Positions 18,927 to 27,813 of a stretch of DNA of 64,000 nucleotides are shown in pieces. This stretch comes from Pelosinus sp. IPA-1 (GTDB lineage: Bacteria > Bacillota > Negativicutes > DSM-13327), in the NCBI RefSeq assembly GCF_030269905.1, contig NZ_BSVC01000005.1, positions 62,001 to 126,000 on the forward strand, written 5' to 3'. The position numbers and the translations under genes were made by a program. A model generated the notes under the pieces. That model saw only the letters and a list, made by a program, of their open reading frames with translations. It did not search any database and had not been told where the DNA came from. How positions within the stretch are numbered: position 1 is the stretch's first letter; every line of letters begins with the position of its first letter.

Positions 18927-21900
18927 TTAACCAATTCTAAAGCAAGCTTTACTACCCCGTTCTGTTGCCATAACTTCTAAGCGGGCATCAATTCGTTCCT
19001 TTAGTTCGGGTACATGAGAAATAATACCCACCAGACGTCCCCCCTGCTGCAAATCGACTAATGCTTTAATCGCAAAATCTAAAGATTCAGGGTCCAAGGT
19101 ACCAAAGCCTTCGTCGACCAAAATCGTATCTAAATGTATCCCGCCTGAATAGGATTGAACAACATCAGCAAGTCCCAAGGCTAACGACAAGGAGGCCAAA
19201 AATGTCTCACCACCAGATAAGGTCCCTACACCTCTAGCAATACCTGTATAGTTATCAAAGACTTCTAAATCTAGGCCACCTGCTGCATTCTTTCTTGCTC
19301 GATCCATGGTCCGCTGCAAATAATATCGATTTCGACTCATCATTTTGAGTCGTTCATTCGCTGCTACAATCACATTATCTAACAAGGTTCCAAGTACAAA
19401 ACGCTGGAGCGTTAATTTATGTTCATTACCACCATTGGCTACCTCAGCGAGGCGCCCTACCACTGCATACTCAGCTTTTACCGCGTCCGCCTTTTCATCG
19501 ATCTGGGTTATCCTTTTTATCCAAGATTGTTGCCGCTTAATTTGCGCCTCAAGATTAGTATGGGCGGCAAATACTTCATTATACATTTCTTGGTCCTCTG
19601 CTACTACCCCTTCTAGATGCATCAAATCTGGCATTACTAAATCTTTTGCTGCCTGGGAAGCCTGCTCTACTCTTATCGATGCTGCACTGAATTCCAGATC
19701 AAAATCAGCAATCTTTTCTTTTAATCTCTGCATTCCTTCTTGTGACTTCTTAGCTTGTTCATAATCTTCCTTGTCTAAGAAACCAGCTTCACCAATACGC
19801 ACCATAAATTGTAATTTTTCTTTCTCATATCGTTCTTTGTCTTCTAGCAAGCGGCTCTTTATATTTTCTAATACGGTCTGATCTTTAATAACGAGTGCTT
19901 GGGTTTGTTGTAAATTCCGTTGTGCTTGTTCCCAAGCCATCTTATATTCTTGGCACTTCCGTTCAGTATCTTTTAACATACTTGCCAATTTCTCTTTGTC
20001 CTGAAGTTCTTGTGGTACCGCCAAGCGCCTCTCTGCCAGAACCGTCTCCGCTGCTTTTAAAAGAGTGTCAGCCTGTCGCCATTCTTCCGCTACCTGCTCT
20101 AATGTCTCATTTATTTTACTATGTTCATTTACTAATACTTCTAATTCTTTGGCTAGTTCCTTGGCTTTCTTCTCCCCGGTCACCGCTTGTTCATATTGTT
20201 CCCTTAACCCTTTTGTAACTTCGTCTAGCTCTGCCACGGAAAGCCCGGTGTGCTCATTTAGGTCAGACTTTAAATCTTTTATTCGAAGTTCCCAGGTATT
20301 CTTTTCCGTTTGCAGTGAACTATTCTGACTACGGAATTTCTCCCGTTTCTTTTCTAGAAGTTCTAACTGTGCTTGCGCTTTTTTGATCTGCTTTTCATCA
20401 GGCATATCTTCTGAGGAATGTGCAAGCTTTGGATGATTGGTTGCACCACACACAGGACAGCTAGCACCTTTTACTAAATGACTCGCCATTAAGGCCGCTT
20501 GTCCCTTTACCCAGTTATCCTGCAGCTGGAGCAATGCCGTTTTAACGATTTCATATTCTTCATCAAATTCAGCCAATTGCTCTCTGGAAGTAGTTACCTG
20601 CACATCCAACTTAGCAAAAGTTTGGCATGCCTCATCGAATGATCTACGTTTTATTAGCAAACGCTCTGCTTCCTGCCACTGTGCCTCTCTATTACCAACC
20701 TGCAGGGCCAGCACCTGATATTGTTCTTGTTCAACGAACAACTGGTCCATCTTCTGCTGCGCCTGAGTACACCTGAGCATTACTTCTTGTTTCTTATTCT
20801 CTACTTTAGTAAGCTCCTTGTGATTTTCTGCCAATCCTTTCAAAGACTCTTCCAGGAGAACCACTTTTCCTTCTAATTGTTGCAGACTTAGAATATCACG
20901 GGCAATATTGTTCCGTTCTACTTCTTTCTTAGCTTCAACCGTAAATATTTGCTGCGCCTCATTTTCTTTTGCGATATCTGTTTCTAACTGCAACAAATAT
21001 GTTTTGCTTTTCTCTTCTAATTCCATTACATCTTGAGCACACTGTAGTAAGTTTTTTTCTAAATCTCCCAGAGTTGCTGCTGCAGTTGCACGAACGAAAT
21101 TAACTCTTTCCTCTTCTATGACCCTTTTTTTATCAGTAAGTTCGGCTAGAGTTTGTATTGCTTTTTCTTTTTCTTTTATTTTTTCTTGAATAACCCGCCC
21201 TTGGCTAACCGCTTGCTGAGCCTGTTGTAATTGTTCCTTTGCCTTTTTTATCTCCAGCAGCAAAAGCGCTGCTTCTTTTTGATTTTCTTTAAGACTCGCC
21301 AAAAGTTCAGGTAAATCTGCGGCACTTGCTTCCTGCAATATCCACTGGTGCTGCTTTGTTAATTCTTCATTAGCCATTTTCAATTGCTGAGCATTTGCCT
21401 TTAACTTATCCTCTATCGTCCGGTATAAATCAGTCTTAAACAAGGCTTGCATAATTTCTTGTCGTTCACTTGAGTTGGCAGTCAGTAATTTCCGAAATTC
21501 ACCTTGGGGTAATAATACCACTTGCCTAAATTGACTACTTTTGAATCCCAATACCACTTCGATTTGCTTCGTAACATCCAACCATTTTGATGCCAAGAGT
21601 GTAGGCTGGCCTGAGAAGGGAATACTCCATAGCTCAGCCTTAGGTGGCATGATCATTTTGCCCTCGCCCCTTTTCTTGGGGCGTTCTTGCTCTGGAATAC
21701 GTTTTACTTGATAGCGTGCCTCTCCAATCGCAAATTCAAAGGAAACCTCTGTAATAACAACCTCTTCTGCATGATCACTGCGCATAGATTTCCCATCTCG
21801 CTCTACACCACTGGCATCACCATAGAGAGCAAAACACATACCATCTAAAATTGTAGTTTTCCCCGATCCGGTTGGACCATGAATCAGGAAAAAATTCCTG

Positions 21901-21980
21901 TCTTGCAATTCCCTAAAGTCAAGTTTTTGCAGCCCTGCATAAGGACCAAAGGCTGTCATCGTTAAACATAGCGGTTTCAT
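18927..21980 (-). CDS. sbcC: SbcC, ATPase subunit of the SbcCD (Mre11-Rad50-like) nuclease
   Basis: SMC-like ATPase that works with SbcD to cut hairpins and protein-blocked DNA ends. The 1,017 residues show Walker A G-P-T-G-S-G-K-T near residue 35, long coiled coils on both sides of a zinc hook C-P-V-C-G near the middle, the signature L-S-G-G-E-T-F-L-A-S, and Walker B I-L-V-D-E-G-F-G-T-L-D. Its ATG overlaps the sbcD stop by four bases, showing translational coupling. Confidence 0.96.
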   Translation of the reverse strand: MKPLCLTMTAFGPYAGLQKLDFRELQDRNFFLIHGPTGSGKTTILDGMCFALYGDASGVERDGKSMRSDHAEEVVITEVSFEFAIGEARYQVKRIPEQERPKKRGEGKMIMPPKAELWSIPFSGQPTLLASKWLDVTKQIEVVLGFKSSQFRQVVLLPQGEFRKLLTANSSERQEIMQALFKTDLYRTIEDKLKANAQQLKMANEELTKQHQWILQEASAADLPELLASLKENQKEAALLLLEIKKAKEQLQQAQQAVSQGRVIQEKIKEKEKAIQTLAELTDKKRVIEEERVNFVRATAAATLGDLEKNLLQCAQDVMELEEKSKTYLLQLETDIAKENEAQQIFTVEAKKEVERNNIARDILSLQQLEGKVVLLEESLKGLAENHKELTKVENKKQEVMLRCTQAQQKMDQLFVEQEQYQVLALQVGNREAQWQEAERLLIKRRSFDEACQTFAKLDVQVTTSREQLAEFDEEYEIVKTALLQLQDNWVKGQAALMASHLVKGASCPVCGATNHPKLAHSSEDMPDEKQIKKAQAQLELLEKKREKFRSQNSSLQTEKNTWELRIKDLKSDLNEHTGLSVAELDEVTKGLREQYEQAVTGEKKAKELAKELEVLVNEHSKINETLEQVAEEWRQADTLLKAAETVLAERRLAVPQELQDKEKLASMLKDTERKCQEYKMAWEQAQRNLQQTQALVIKDQTVLENIKSRLLEDKERYEKEKLQFMVRIGEAGFLDKEDYEQAKKSQEGMQRLKEKIADFDLEFSAASIRVEQASQAAKDLVMPDLMHLEGVVAEDQEMYNEVFAAHTNLEAQIKRQQSWIKRITQIDEKADAVKAEYAVVGRLAEVANGGNEHKLTLQRFVLGTLLDNVIVAANERLKMMSRNRYYLQRTMDRARKNAAGGLDLEVFDNYTGIARGVGTLSGGETFLASLSLALGLADVVQSYSGGIHLDTILVDEGFGTLDPESLDFAIKALVDLQQGGRLVGIISHVPELKERIDARLEVMATERGSKACFRIG

Positions 21981-23131
21981 AAACCGGCCTCTCTTTCCTG
22001 CCGATATAACTCCTCAAGTACCGTTACTAATTGGGCCTCCTGCTGAACCGTCATCGACTCTCCTGTCATTTGTGAGAAGAAAGAGGCGAATAATTCCTTT
22101 TCACTAAGTTTTCGATGGTCCGCCCCTACACCAGCCAGCATACCGCTTTTAGAAAATCGGGGGTATTCAATCTGCAGTACGTTTGGATAAACCTGGCGCA
22201 GCCTTCCCATTGCATCTAGAATTGGTTCTGTATCTAGCAAGGTAACTGAGATATAATCCTCTCTATTTGCTGAATCTTGTAGCCCCTCTACTATGTCTTT
22301 AAAGGTTCCTTTTATCAGACGTACATCATGGCGGGGAGATAAAGGGATTTGTTCTATTTTAACTTCACCCTCTTGGTTTATCTCTACGATCTGAATACCC
22401 TTCTGCTGAGAAGCTTCGGCAAAAGAATATTTTAAAAGAGAACCACTATAGCGAATGTTCGGACTTCCTGCCTGTTGAGAGTTATGCAAATGTCCTAGAG
22501 CGGTATAGGAAAAGGATTCAAATACCCTCGGACTCACCATACCGCTGCCACCTACAGATAAGGGACGCTCTGATTCACTCTCCAAACTGCCTGCAATAAA
22601 AGCATGAGCTATTGCCACCGAGCGGCAGCCTTGAGGAATCTTCATTTTTACTTGCTGTACCATAGCTTCCATCCCTTGCTCATGTGTGCTAACTTCTGGA
22701 CAAGCAAGACGCTCCCTAACTAATGCAGGTTCACCATAAGTAAGTGGCGCAAAGCAAACCGGACCGAACTTGTCATACAACGTAATTGGTTCAATTTCCT
22801 TTGCTAAAGACCCTACCACATATAAACCTTGACCTGCCAATAATCGGCTGCCAAAGCCTAAACGTTCTGCACTGTCATGGTTTCCAGCTATCATAATAAC
22901 AGGGACCTTATAGTCTAATAAAATTTGCGATAAAACCTCATTTAATAACTCCACAGCTTCAATTGGCGGAACTGCCCGATCGTAAATATCGCCAGCTATC
23001 AAAATAGCATCGGGTTTTGTTTCTCGCACCAAGTCCTTAAACTGCTCCAAAATATAAGCTTGATCTTCGGTTAGGTGAATCCCATGAAACAACCGGCCTA
23101 AGTGCCAATCCGAAGTATGTAAAAAGCGCAC
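21977..23131 (-). CDS. sbcD: SbcD, nuclease subunit of SbcCD
   Basis: Metallophosphoesterase of the Mre11 family, 384 residues. The metal-binding motifs appear in order: T-S-D-W-H-L-G-R, G-D-I-Y-D-R, G-N-H-D-S-A, and L-G-H-L-H near residue 220. It is the first gene of the sbcDC operon. Its promoter must lie in or beside the repeat-rich region upstream. Confidence 0.96.
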   Translation of the reverse strand: MRFLHTSDWHLGRLFHGIHLTEDQAYILEQFKDLVRETKPDAILIAGDIYDRAVPPIEAVELLNEVLSQILLDYKVPVIMIAGNHDSAERLGFGSRLLAGQGLYVVGSLAKEIEPITLYDKFGPVCFAPLTYGEPALVRERLACPEVSTHEQGMEAMVQQVKMKIPQGCRSVAIAHAFIAGSLESESERPLSVGGSGMVSPRVFESFSYTALGHLHNSQQAGSPNIRYSGSLLKYSFAEASQQKGIQIVEINQEGEVKIEQIPLSPRHDVRLIKGTFKDIVEGLQDSANREDYISVTLLDTEPILDAMGRLRQVYPNVLQIEYPRFSKSGMLAGVGADHRKLSEKELFASFFSQMTGESMTVQQEAQLVTVLEELYRQEREAGL

Positions 23132-23172
23132 AATCCCAATCCTCCTTCAGCTATTTTTTACCTTGTCATTGC

Positions 23173-23516
23173 AAAGATAAAGAAGACTTGATTCAGATGG
23201 AGTTTTAACTCCATCTGAATCTTAGCCCTTCTTATCCAGGGACTTGTCTGCTCTTAACTCCCACTTATATAAGTGAGCCTTGGATTCGAAAATCCTTAGA
23301 GCGAACTTACTTCGAGTTTACAGACTGTTATCCCAACCAGAGGGCAGGATATTACAGGCTGTTAACGAGATAAGTGAGCCTTGGATTCGAAAATCCTTAG
23401 AGCGAACTTACTTCGAGTTTACAGACTGTTATCCCAACCAGAGGGCAGGATATTACAGGCTGTTAACGAGATGAAAATGAGAGTCTTAGAGCGGTTTAGT
23501 CATCGGATAAATCGAA
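23173..23516 (+). repeat. Dispersed repeat, family A, copy 1, interrupted by a 101-bp tandem duplication
   Basis: It starts with the hairpin ATTCAGATGGAGTT / AACTCCATCTGAAT, continues through TTATCCAGGGACTT and CTCTTAACTCCCACTT, and ends GTCTTAGAGCGGTTTAGTC. An inverted copy at 40036-40168 is uninterrupted, which shows that about 210 bases were inserted here in the middle of a CTCCCACTT / AGATGGGAG hairpin. Confidence 0.85.
23270..23471. repeat. Two identical 101-bp tandem units inside repeat family A
   Basis: Units 23270-23370 and 23371-23471 are identical by eye, each starting TAAGTGAGCCTTGGATTCG and ending GGCTGTTAACGAGA. The open frame over it is a by-product of the repetition. Copy number may vary between strains. 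Confidence 0.9.
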
Positions 23517-24161
23517 TTATTCCTGAAAAGAAATAGGAGTATCTACATACATTTGCCCTCCGCGATTCAAGATTGCTTGTCCAGCTGTCCAATCCGTAAT
23601 CTTTTTCTCCAATATTTCCTCTTGTCCTACCTTCTCTAACACGGTCAAGGTTATTTTATCGGTAAACTGTTTGTCTTCAATTCGATATCCTTGCATTCTA
23701 AGCTGGTTTTCTAACATCCCAATAAAGGTATAATCAATGGTTACTTCTATACAAGTATGATTTTGCCGTTCTGTCGTACCAACCGCCTTTAGACCCGCAC
23801 TAGCACTTTTGCCATAAGCGCGAATTAAACCTCCAGCCCCGAGTTTAATTCCGCCAAAATAACGAGTTACTACGATCACCGTATCCTTAAGCTGGTTTTT
23901 CTTGATAATCTCCAAAATAGGTTTACCTGCTGTACCTGATGGCTCACCATCGTCATCCGCCTTTTGATATTGGTCATTCTCTCCTACCACATAAGCAGAA
24001 CAATTATGAGTCGCGTTCCAATGCTTTTTCTTTATTTCTTCAATAAAAGCGGTGGCAGCCGCTTCTGTTTCTACCCGTTTTACATAGGATATAAATCGAG
24101 ATTTTTGAATCTCAATTTCTGCATCACCATAACCGCTAACGGTTACGTAATAGTCCAACAT
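23517..24161 (-). CDS. yigZ: IMPACT/YigZ family protein
   Basis: The 214-residue protein has the IMPACT N-terminal domain: S-R-F-I-S-Y-V, H-N-C-S-A-Y, the diagnostic D-D-G-E-P-S-G-T-A-G-K-P-I, and V-V-T-R-Y-F-G-G-I-K-L-G-A-G-G-L-I-R-A-Y. The C-terminal ferredoxin-like DUF1949 domain follows. Eukaryotic IMPACT regulates Gcn2; the bacterial role is not well defined. The ATG at 24161 follows GAGGTG by six bases; the upstream GTG lies inside that site. Confidence 0.92.
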   Translation of the reverse strand: MLDYYVTVSGYGDAEIEIQKSRFISYVKRVETEAAATAFIEEIKKKHWNATHNCSAYVVGENDQYQKADDDGEPSGTAGKPILEIIKKNQLKDTVIVVTRYFGGIKLGAGGLIRAYGKSASAGLKAVGTTERQNHTCIEVTIDYTFIGMLENQLRMQGYRIEDKQFTDKITLTVLEKVGQEEILEKKITDWTAGQAILNRGGQMYVDTPISFQE

Positions 24162-24243
24162 TCTTAACACCTCGATCTTAGCATATCACAACATCGTCCA
24201 AATTTTATTAAACGAATTAAATACCAATCCTCATTGTCTGCAT

Positions 24244-24684
24244 CTATACGATTGTGGCTGACAGCATTTCTTCCAAACAACTATAAAATCGACTATCCTC
24301 TTGCGTTGTTCTCTTATTCGGTCCTTTGGTGCGGCCACCGCTACGACGTAACTTGGCTTTTACCTCACGTTCTTCTAACAAAAATTCAATATTTTCATTA
24401 GTAAACACTCGCCCAACAGGGCTAAGACAACTAGCCTTTTTTCCTAATACCATTGCCGCTAATCCCCAATCCTGGGTAACGATGATATCTTTCGCCTCCG
24501 TCAAATTAAGTACTTTAATATCCGCTTCTTGAGAAGCATCTCCTACCACCACATGATAGTCTGACACAATATTATGATTAAAGCTGGCTACTGTCCACAC
24601 AGGTACAGAATACCTACGTCCCAGTTCCATACATATCTGTAGAGCATTCTTGGGACAAGCATCGGCATCTACTAAAATTTTCAT
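24244..24684 (-). CDS. YaiI/YqxD (UPF0178) family protein with NYN/PIN-like fold
   Basis: The product is 146 residues from the ATG at 24684, which follows AAAGGA. Family marks are I-L-V-D-A-D-A-C-P at the N-terminus, [11 protein letters not shown] in the middle (carboxylates of a nuclease-like site), and [10 protein letters not shown] near the C-terminus. It is predicted to be a nuclease-like protein, but no reaction is established for the family. It is a single gene. Confidence 0.88.
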   Translation of the reverse strand: MKILVDADACPKNALQICMELGRRYSVPVWTVASFNHNIVSDYHVVVGDASQEADIKVLNLTEAKDIIVTQDWGLAAMVLGKKASCLSPVGRVFTNENIEFLLEEREVKAKLRRSGGRTKGPNKRTTQEDSRFYSCLEEMLSATIV

Positions 24685-24856
24685 CCCATCATCCTTTGTC
24701 ATTTATAATTCCTTACAGAATTTTACCATATTTCCCTCCTATTATCTCCAAAATTTTTACTTGTCAAATTACCAGTACTAAATTAAGATAAAAAATAGAT
24801 ACCAACCAGAGCAGTTGGTTATACTATTACAACTAACAATAAAGGATGATAACAAC

Positions 24857-25174
24857 ATGGATGACAAGACAATAGTAGATTTTTATGAACCCTTTGGCTT
24901 TTATGAAACAGAAATTGAAGATGGCTGCACTGCTCTTCTTTATGAAACATTAAATAATGGTGATTACGCCTTAGTTACCGATGGCGATGGAACAATGCCA
25001 GAAGACTTAGAGCAAGAAATCATCTTCGCCTATTATTCTGCTGACGGAGCCTTCTCCTGGAGTGTGAGCTTCGAAGATTCTCATCACTTCTTTGAACTAT
25101 TAGGCAAAAATACAGACAGCAACCACCTGATCGATATCGTAAAAAGCTATCGCGATAGTGGCGACTATTATTAA
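24857..25174 (+). CDS. Unrecognised acidic small protein
   Basis: The product has 105 residues from the ATG at 24857. It is strongly acidic, with no signal peptide or membrane segment; D-D-K-T-I-V-D-F-Y-E-P-F-G-F-Y-E opens it and Y-R-D-S-G-D-Y-Y closes it. Compact alternating strands suggest a small alpha/beta fold. The ribosome-binding site AAAGGA is rather far (about 11 bases). A strong terminator follows. No family is recognised. Confidence 0.65.
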   Translation: MDDKTIVDFYEPFGFYETEIEDGCTALLYETLNNGDYALVTDGDGTMPEDLEQEIIFAYYSADGAFSWSVSFEDSHHFFELLGKNTDSNHLIDIVKSYRDSGDYY

Positions 25175-25186
25175 AAAGATTTTAAT

Positions 25187-25226
25187 AATAAGGGGTTCTG
25201 AGATAAGTATCTCAGAACCCCTTATT
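25187..25226 (+). terminator. Strong terminator
   Basis: Stem AATAAGGGGTTCTGAGATA paired with TATCTCAGAACCCCTTATT, very short loop. It serves the plus-strand gene that ends at 25174. Confidence 0.85.
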
Positions 25227-25359
25227 CTATTCCAAAGATTATTTTTTTAGCAGATCTTGGCTCTTTGGAATAAAGCAATCTCTTCTGCTTCTGCAGGATT
25301 AACAACCAGATATTATAGGTAGATTTTCCATTCTCATCTACACGTTTCCTGCTATTAAT

Positions 25360-26325
25360 TTATTTTTTCATCATACGTACTAGCGTCCGACCACAAGCAC
25401 ATGGATTATCATCCAGAGAGCAAAGAATGCCGGTGGAATAACGAACTAACGGCATCGCCTCTAAGGTGAGACTCGTTAGAACTAACTCACCAACTTCTCC
25501 CATAGATAACGATTGTCCACTTATTGGATGTACAACTTCTGCATAAAAGCAATCTTCCTGAATATGTAGCCCTTCTTGGCAATGACATTCCCCTGCTATA
25601 GCCATCCCCCAAAGATCCTGCATTCCATAAATCTCAACCGGCCTTTTACCATAGAGTTCTTGGATCTCTTTTTCCTGGTATGAAGATATGGATTGGGTAT
25701 CACAAAAAATAACTTGCAATGGTAATTCTGCTAAGTTGACCTGGGCTTTTTTTGCCTCATGCGCCACTGCCAGCAAATGAGAGGCATTGGAATATACAGC
25801 AGTAACACCAAAATCTTGAATTTCTTGAATCTGCTGTCCTATGTTATTAGTATCCGTTACCCAAGTTGCACCAGTTTGCTGTACTCCATACTGCATACTA
25901 TAATGATTATTGCATTCACCTGTTTTACTAAGAATCTGAAAAATAGAGGTCATATTTACGCCCCCAGCAACCAACAAGCGTGATATAAGCTCCGCCCACA
26001 TACCCATATCGTTTTTTGTATAACTTATTGCCGTATTTGCAAGGCCCCCCTTTGAGTTTTTATGAATATAGGAAACCCCACTAACAGGCATAGTTAATAA
26101 TCCATAAGGATAGTTACTAACAATATCCTGAAAAGTCGTTACAGGAATCCTAGCTAGTTCATCTACTTTTGTGACGTCCTCTGGCTTCACGCCACACTCA
26201 TCAAAACGTTCTTTATATAAAATACTTTTCTCATAAACACGCTCTATGACCTTCGCTATTTTGTAATGTTGCCAAGCCTTCATATCACTTTTAGCTAACG
26301 TTTCCACTTGTTGATTCCAAAACAT
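25360..26325 (-). CDS. Truncated phenylacetate-CoA ligase (PaaK)-like protein
   Basis: The product has 321 residues against about 430 for PaaK. N-terminal marks match PaaK (F-D-E-C-G-V-K-P-E-D-V, L-A-R-I-P-V-T-T, N-Y-P-Y-G-L-L), as do I-E-I-Y-G-M-Q-D-L-W-G and A-M-P-L-V-R-Y-S-T-G. The AMP/ATP loop S-S-G-T-T-G-K-P of active enzymes is replaced by N-S-K-G-G-L-A-N-T, and the protein stops just after C-A-C-G-R-T-L, lacking the mobile C-terminal domain. It is either a specialised adenylation-type protein or a pseudoenzyme; CoA ligation is doubtful. Confidence 0.75.
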   Translation of the reverse strand: MFWNQQVETLAKSDMKAWQHYKIAKVIERVYEKSILYKERFDECGVKPEDVTKVDELARIPVTTFQDIVSNYPYGLLTMPVSGVSYIHKNSKGGLANTAISYTKNDMGMWAELISRLLVAGGVNMTSIFQILSKTGECNNHYSMQYGVQQTGATWVTDTNNIGQQIQEIQDFGVTAVYSNASHLLAVAHEAKKAQVNLAELPLQVIFCDTQSISSYQEKEIQELYGKRPVEIYGMQDLWGMAIAGECHCQEGLHIQEDCFYAEVVHPISGQSLSMGEVGELVLTSLTLEAMPLVRYSTGILCSLDDNPCACGRTLVRMMKK

Positions 26326-26565
26326 TACAATACCTCCTCTGTATCAATACTATTTTTTAGCGCCACACCAAACCCTACTTGTCCCTATTTCTCTGTCAAT
26401 ACAAGATAACCTTTTACCTAGGAAATTAACACAAATGCTTCATATTTACTGACTCATTGGGCAACCTATATAAAGCACACTAAGTACTGCTTTTAATACC
26501 ATAAATGATATGTGCACTGATGGCAAATTTTTAGTGTGTTTTATATAATATCGGAGGTGTACTAC

Positions 26566-26958
26566 ATGGATGGAATGATTTGTACTAACTGTAATACTTG
26601 GATGACCTTACAGGTCAAAAATTGCCCCAATTGCAATTCCAGCATTTATCTCGAAGGAGAAAACAAAAATGTGATTGACCGCATAGATCCGAACTGCCTC
26701 ATTTATCGTTATGACGGTTCAGATCTATTAGAACCTGCGGTTGTTATCAAACAACTAAAAGCGAATATGAAAGTAGCAACGAAGCTCCAAGAATATTCTA
26801 ACCCGATTACTGTACCTAAACATAAAGTATATGCCTTTAACCCTAACGTGTTAAGCTCCATTCAAGGCTTACGCAATGAGCGGACTGCTACTATTATGCG
26901 CTACGACCAACTGATTCAATCTCATTGGCAACAGTTAAAGCCATACAAGACGGAGTAG
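26566..26958 (+). CDS. Zinc-ribbon protein of unknown function
   Basis: The product has 130 residues from the ATG at 26566, which follows GGAGGTG. The N-terminus has two C-x2-C knuckles (I-C-T-N-C and N-C-P-N-C), a rubredoxin-like zinc ribbon. The rest is a soluble domain with K-H-K-V-Y-A-F-N-P-N-V and an Arg/Gln-rich C-terminus. It could bind nucleic acid or protein. I do not recognise the C-terminal domain. Confidence 0.7.
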   Translation: MDGMICTNCNTWMTLQVKNCPNCNSSIYLEGENKNVIDRIDPNCLIYRYDGSDLLEPAVVIKQLKANMKVATKLQEYSNPITVPKHKVYAFNPNVLSSIQGLRNERTATIMRYDQLIQSHWQQLKPYKTE

Positions 26959-26983
26959 CAAAATACTTTTCCAAAACTATCTC

Positions 26984-27685
26984 CTAATTACGTACTTCAT
27001 AATACTGCAGCAGCTCACTCACTGTTACAATACTATATCCCTGCTCACGGAGCTTATCAATTATGATGCCTATCGCTTCAGGTGTAGGCAATGGATATTG
27101 CCCTTCATGCAATAATACTATACTCCCAGGTTCCACATGCTGCATGACATTATCAACGACCTGTGAAACACTTGGTCTGCGCCAATCACCAGGATCAATA
27201 GACCATAAGATGGTAGTGTAACCACGTTCCTTAGCTTCTGCTAGGACATTGTCATTATAAGCCCCCCCTGGAGGACGAAACAATGTTGGTTTCGGTGCCA
27301 CTAATGTAATCGCTTTTTCTGCCTTATCCAGCTCTTCTTCGCTCTCTCTCTTACTCATCTTAGCTAAAGATTTATGACTATAGGCATGGTTAGCAATTTC
27401 ATGACCATCCGCTACTGCCTGCGCTAAAAGTTCAGGGTGGGCGGCGGCATTTTCTCCGAGAATAAATAGGGTTAGCTTAACCTTTTTTTCTCTAAGAATG
27501 GCCAACATGAGGGGCGTAGTTTTATAATGTGGGCCATCATCAATTGTCAGTGCCACTACTTTATGAGTTGTGGGCACTTTTTTTATCACTTCGTTTTGCT
27601 GCGCTACCATCCCCTGAATGATTACAGCGGTAGATAGTATTACACCAAAGATTCCGGCAAAAAAACCAAACCTTCTCCTTCTCAT
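26984..27685 (-). CDS. Membrane-anchored polysaccharide deacetylase (CE4)
   Basis: The product has 233 residues: an N-terminal signal anchor after R-R-R-R, then a NodB homology domain with T-I-D-D-G-P (catalytic base and metal Asp), N-H-A-Y-S-H (metal His pair), R-P-P-G-G, D-P-G-D-W and L-H-E-G. Such enzymes remove acetyl groups from peptidoglycan or other N-acetylated glycans outside the cytoplasmic membrane; some, such as PdaA/PdaB, act in sporulation. It is divergent from the carboxypeptidase gene. Confidence 0.9.
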   Translation of the reverse strand: MRRRRFGFFAGIFGVILSTAVIIQGMVAQQNEVIKKVPTTHKVVALTIDDGPHYKTTPLMLAILREKKVKLTLFILGENAAAHPELLAQAVADGHEIANHAYSHKSLAKMSKRESEEELDKAEKAITLVAPKPTLFRPPGGAYNDNVLAEAKERGYTTILWSIDPGDWRRPSVSQVVDNVMQHVEPGSIVLLHEGQYPLPTPEAIGIIIDKLREQGYSIVTVSELLQYYEVRN

Positions 27686-27813
27686 ATGAAAAGCCTCCCA
27701 ATTTGCTCTTATTCATTGGATCTTACGCAAAAGAATAGAAAGATATGCCTGGAAACTCGCATGATTCTAGACTTACAGCAATATACTATAAGAGCTTTTA
27801 CGAGGAGGATGAA

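Noticed and set aside
23270-23471. CRISPR-like array
   Set aside because: There are only two 101-bp units, directly adjacent with no spacers, and no cas genes.
23280-23474. 64-codon open frame
   Set aside because: It consists of the two identical 101-bp repeat units; 101 is not a multiple of three, so the repeated peptide appears only because two frames happen to be open.
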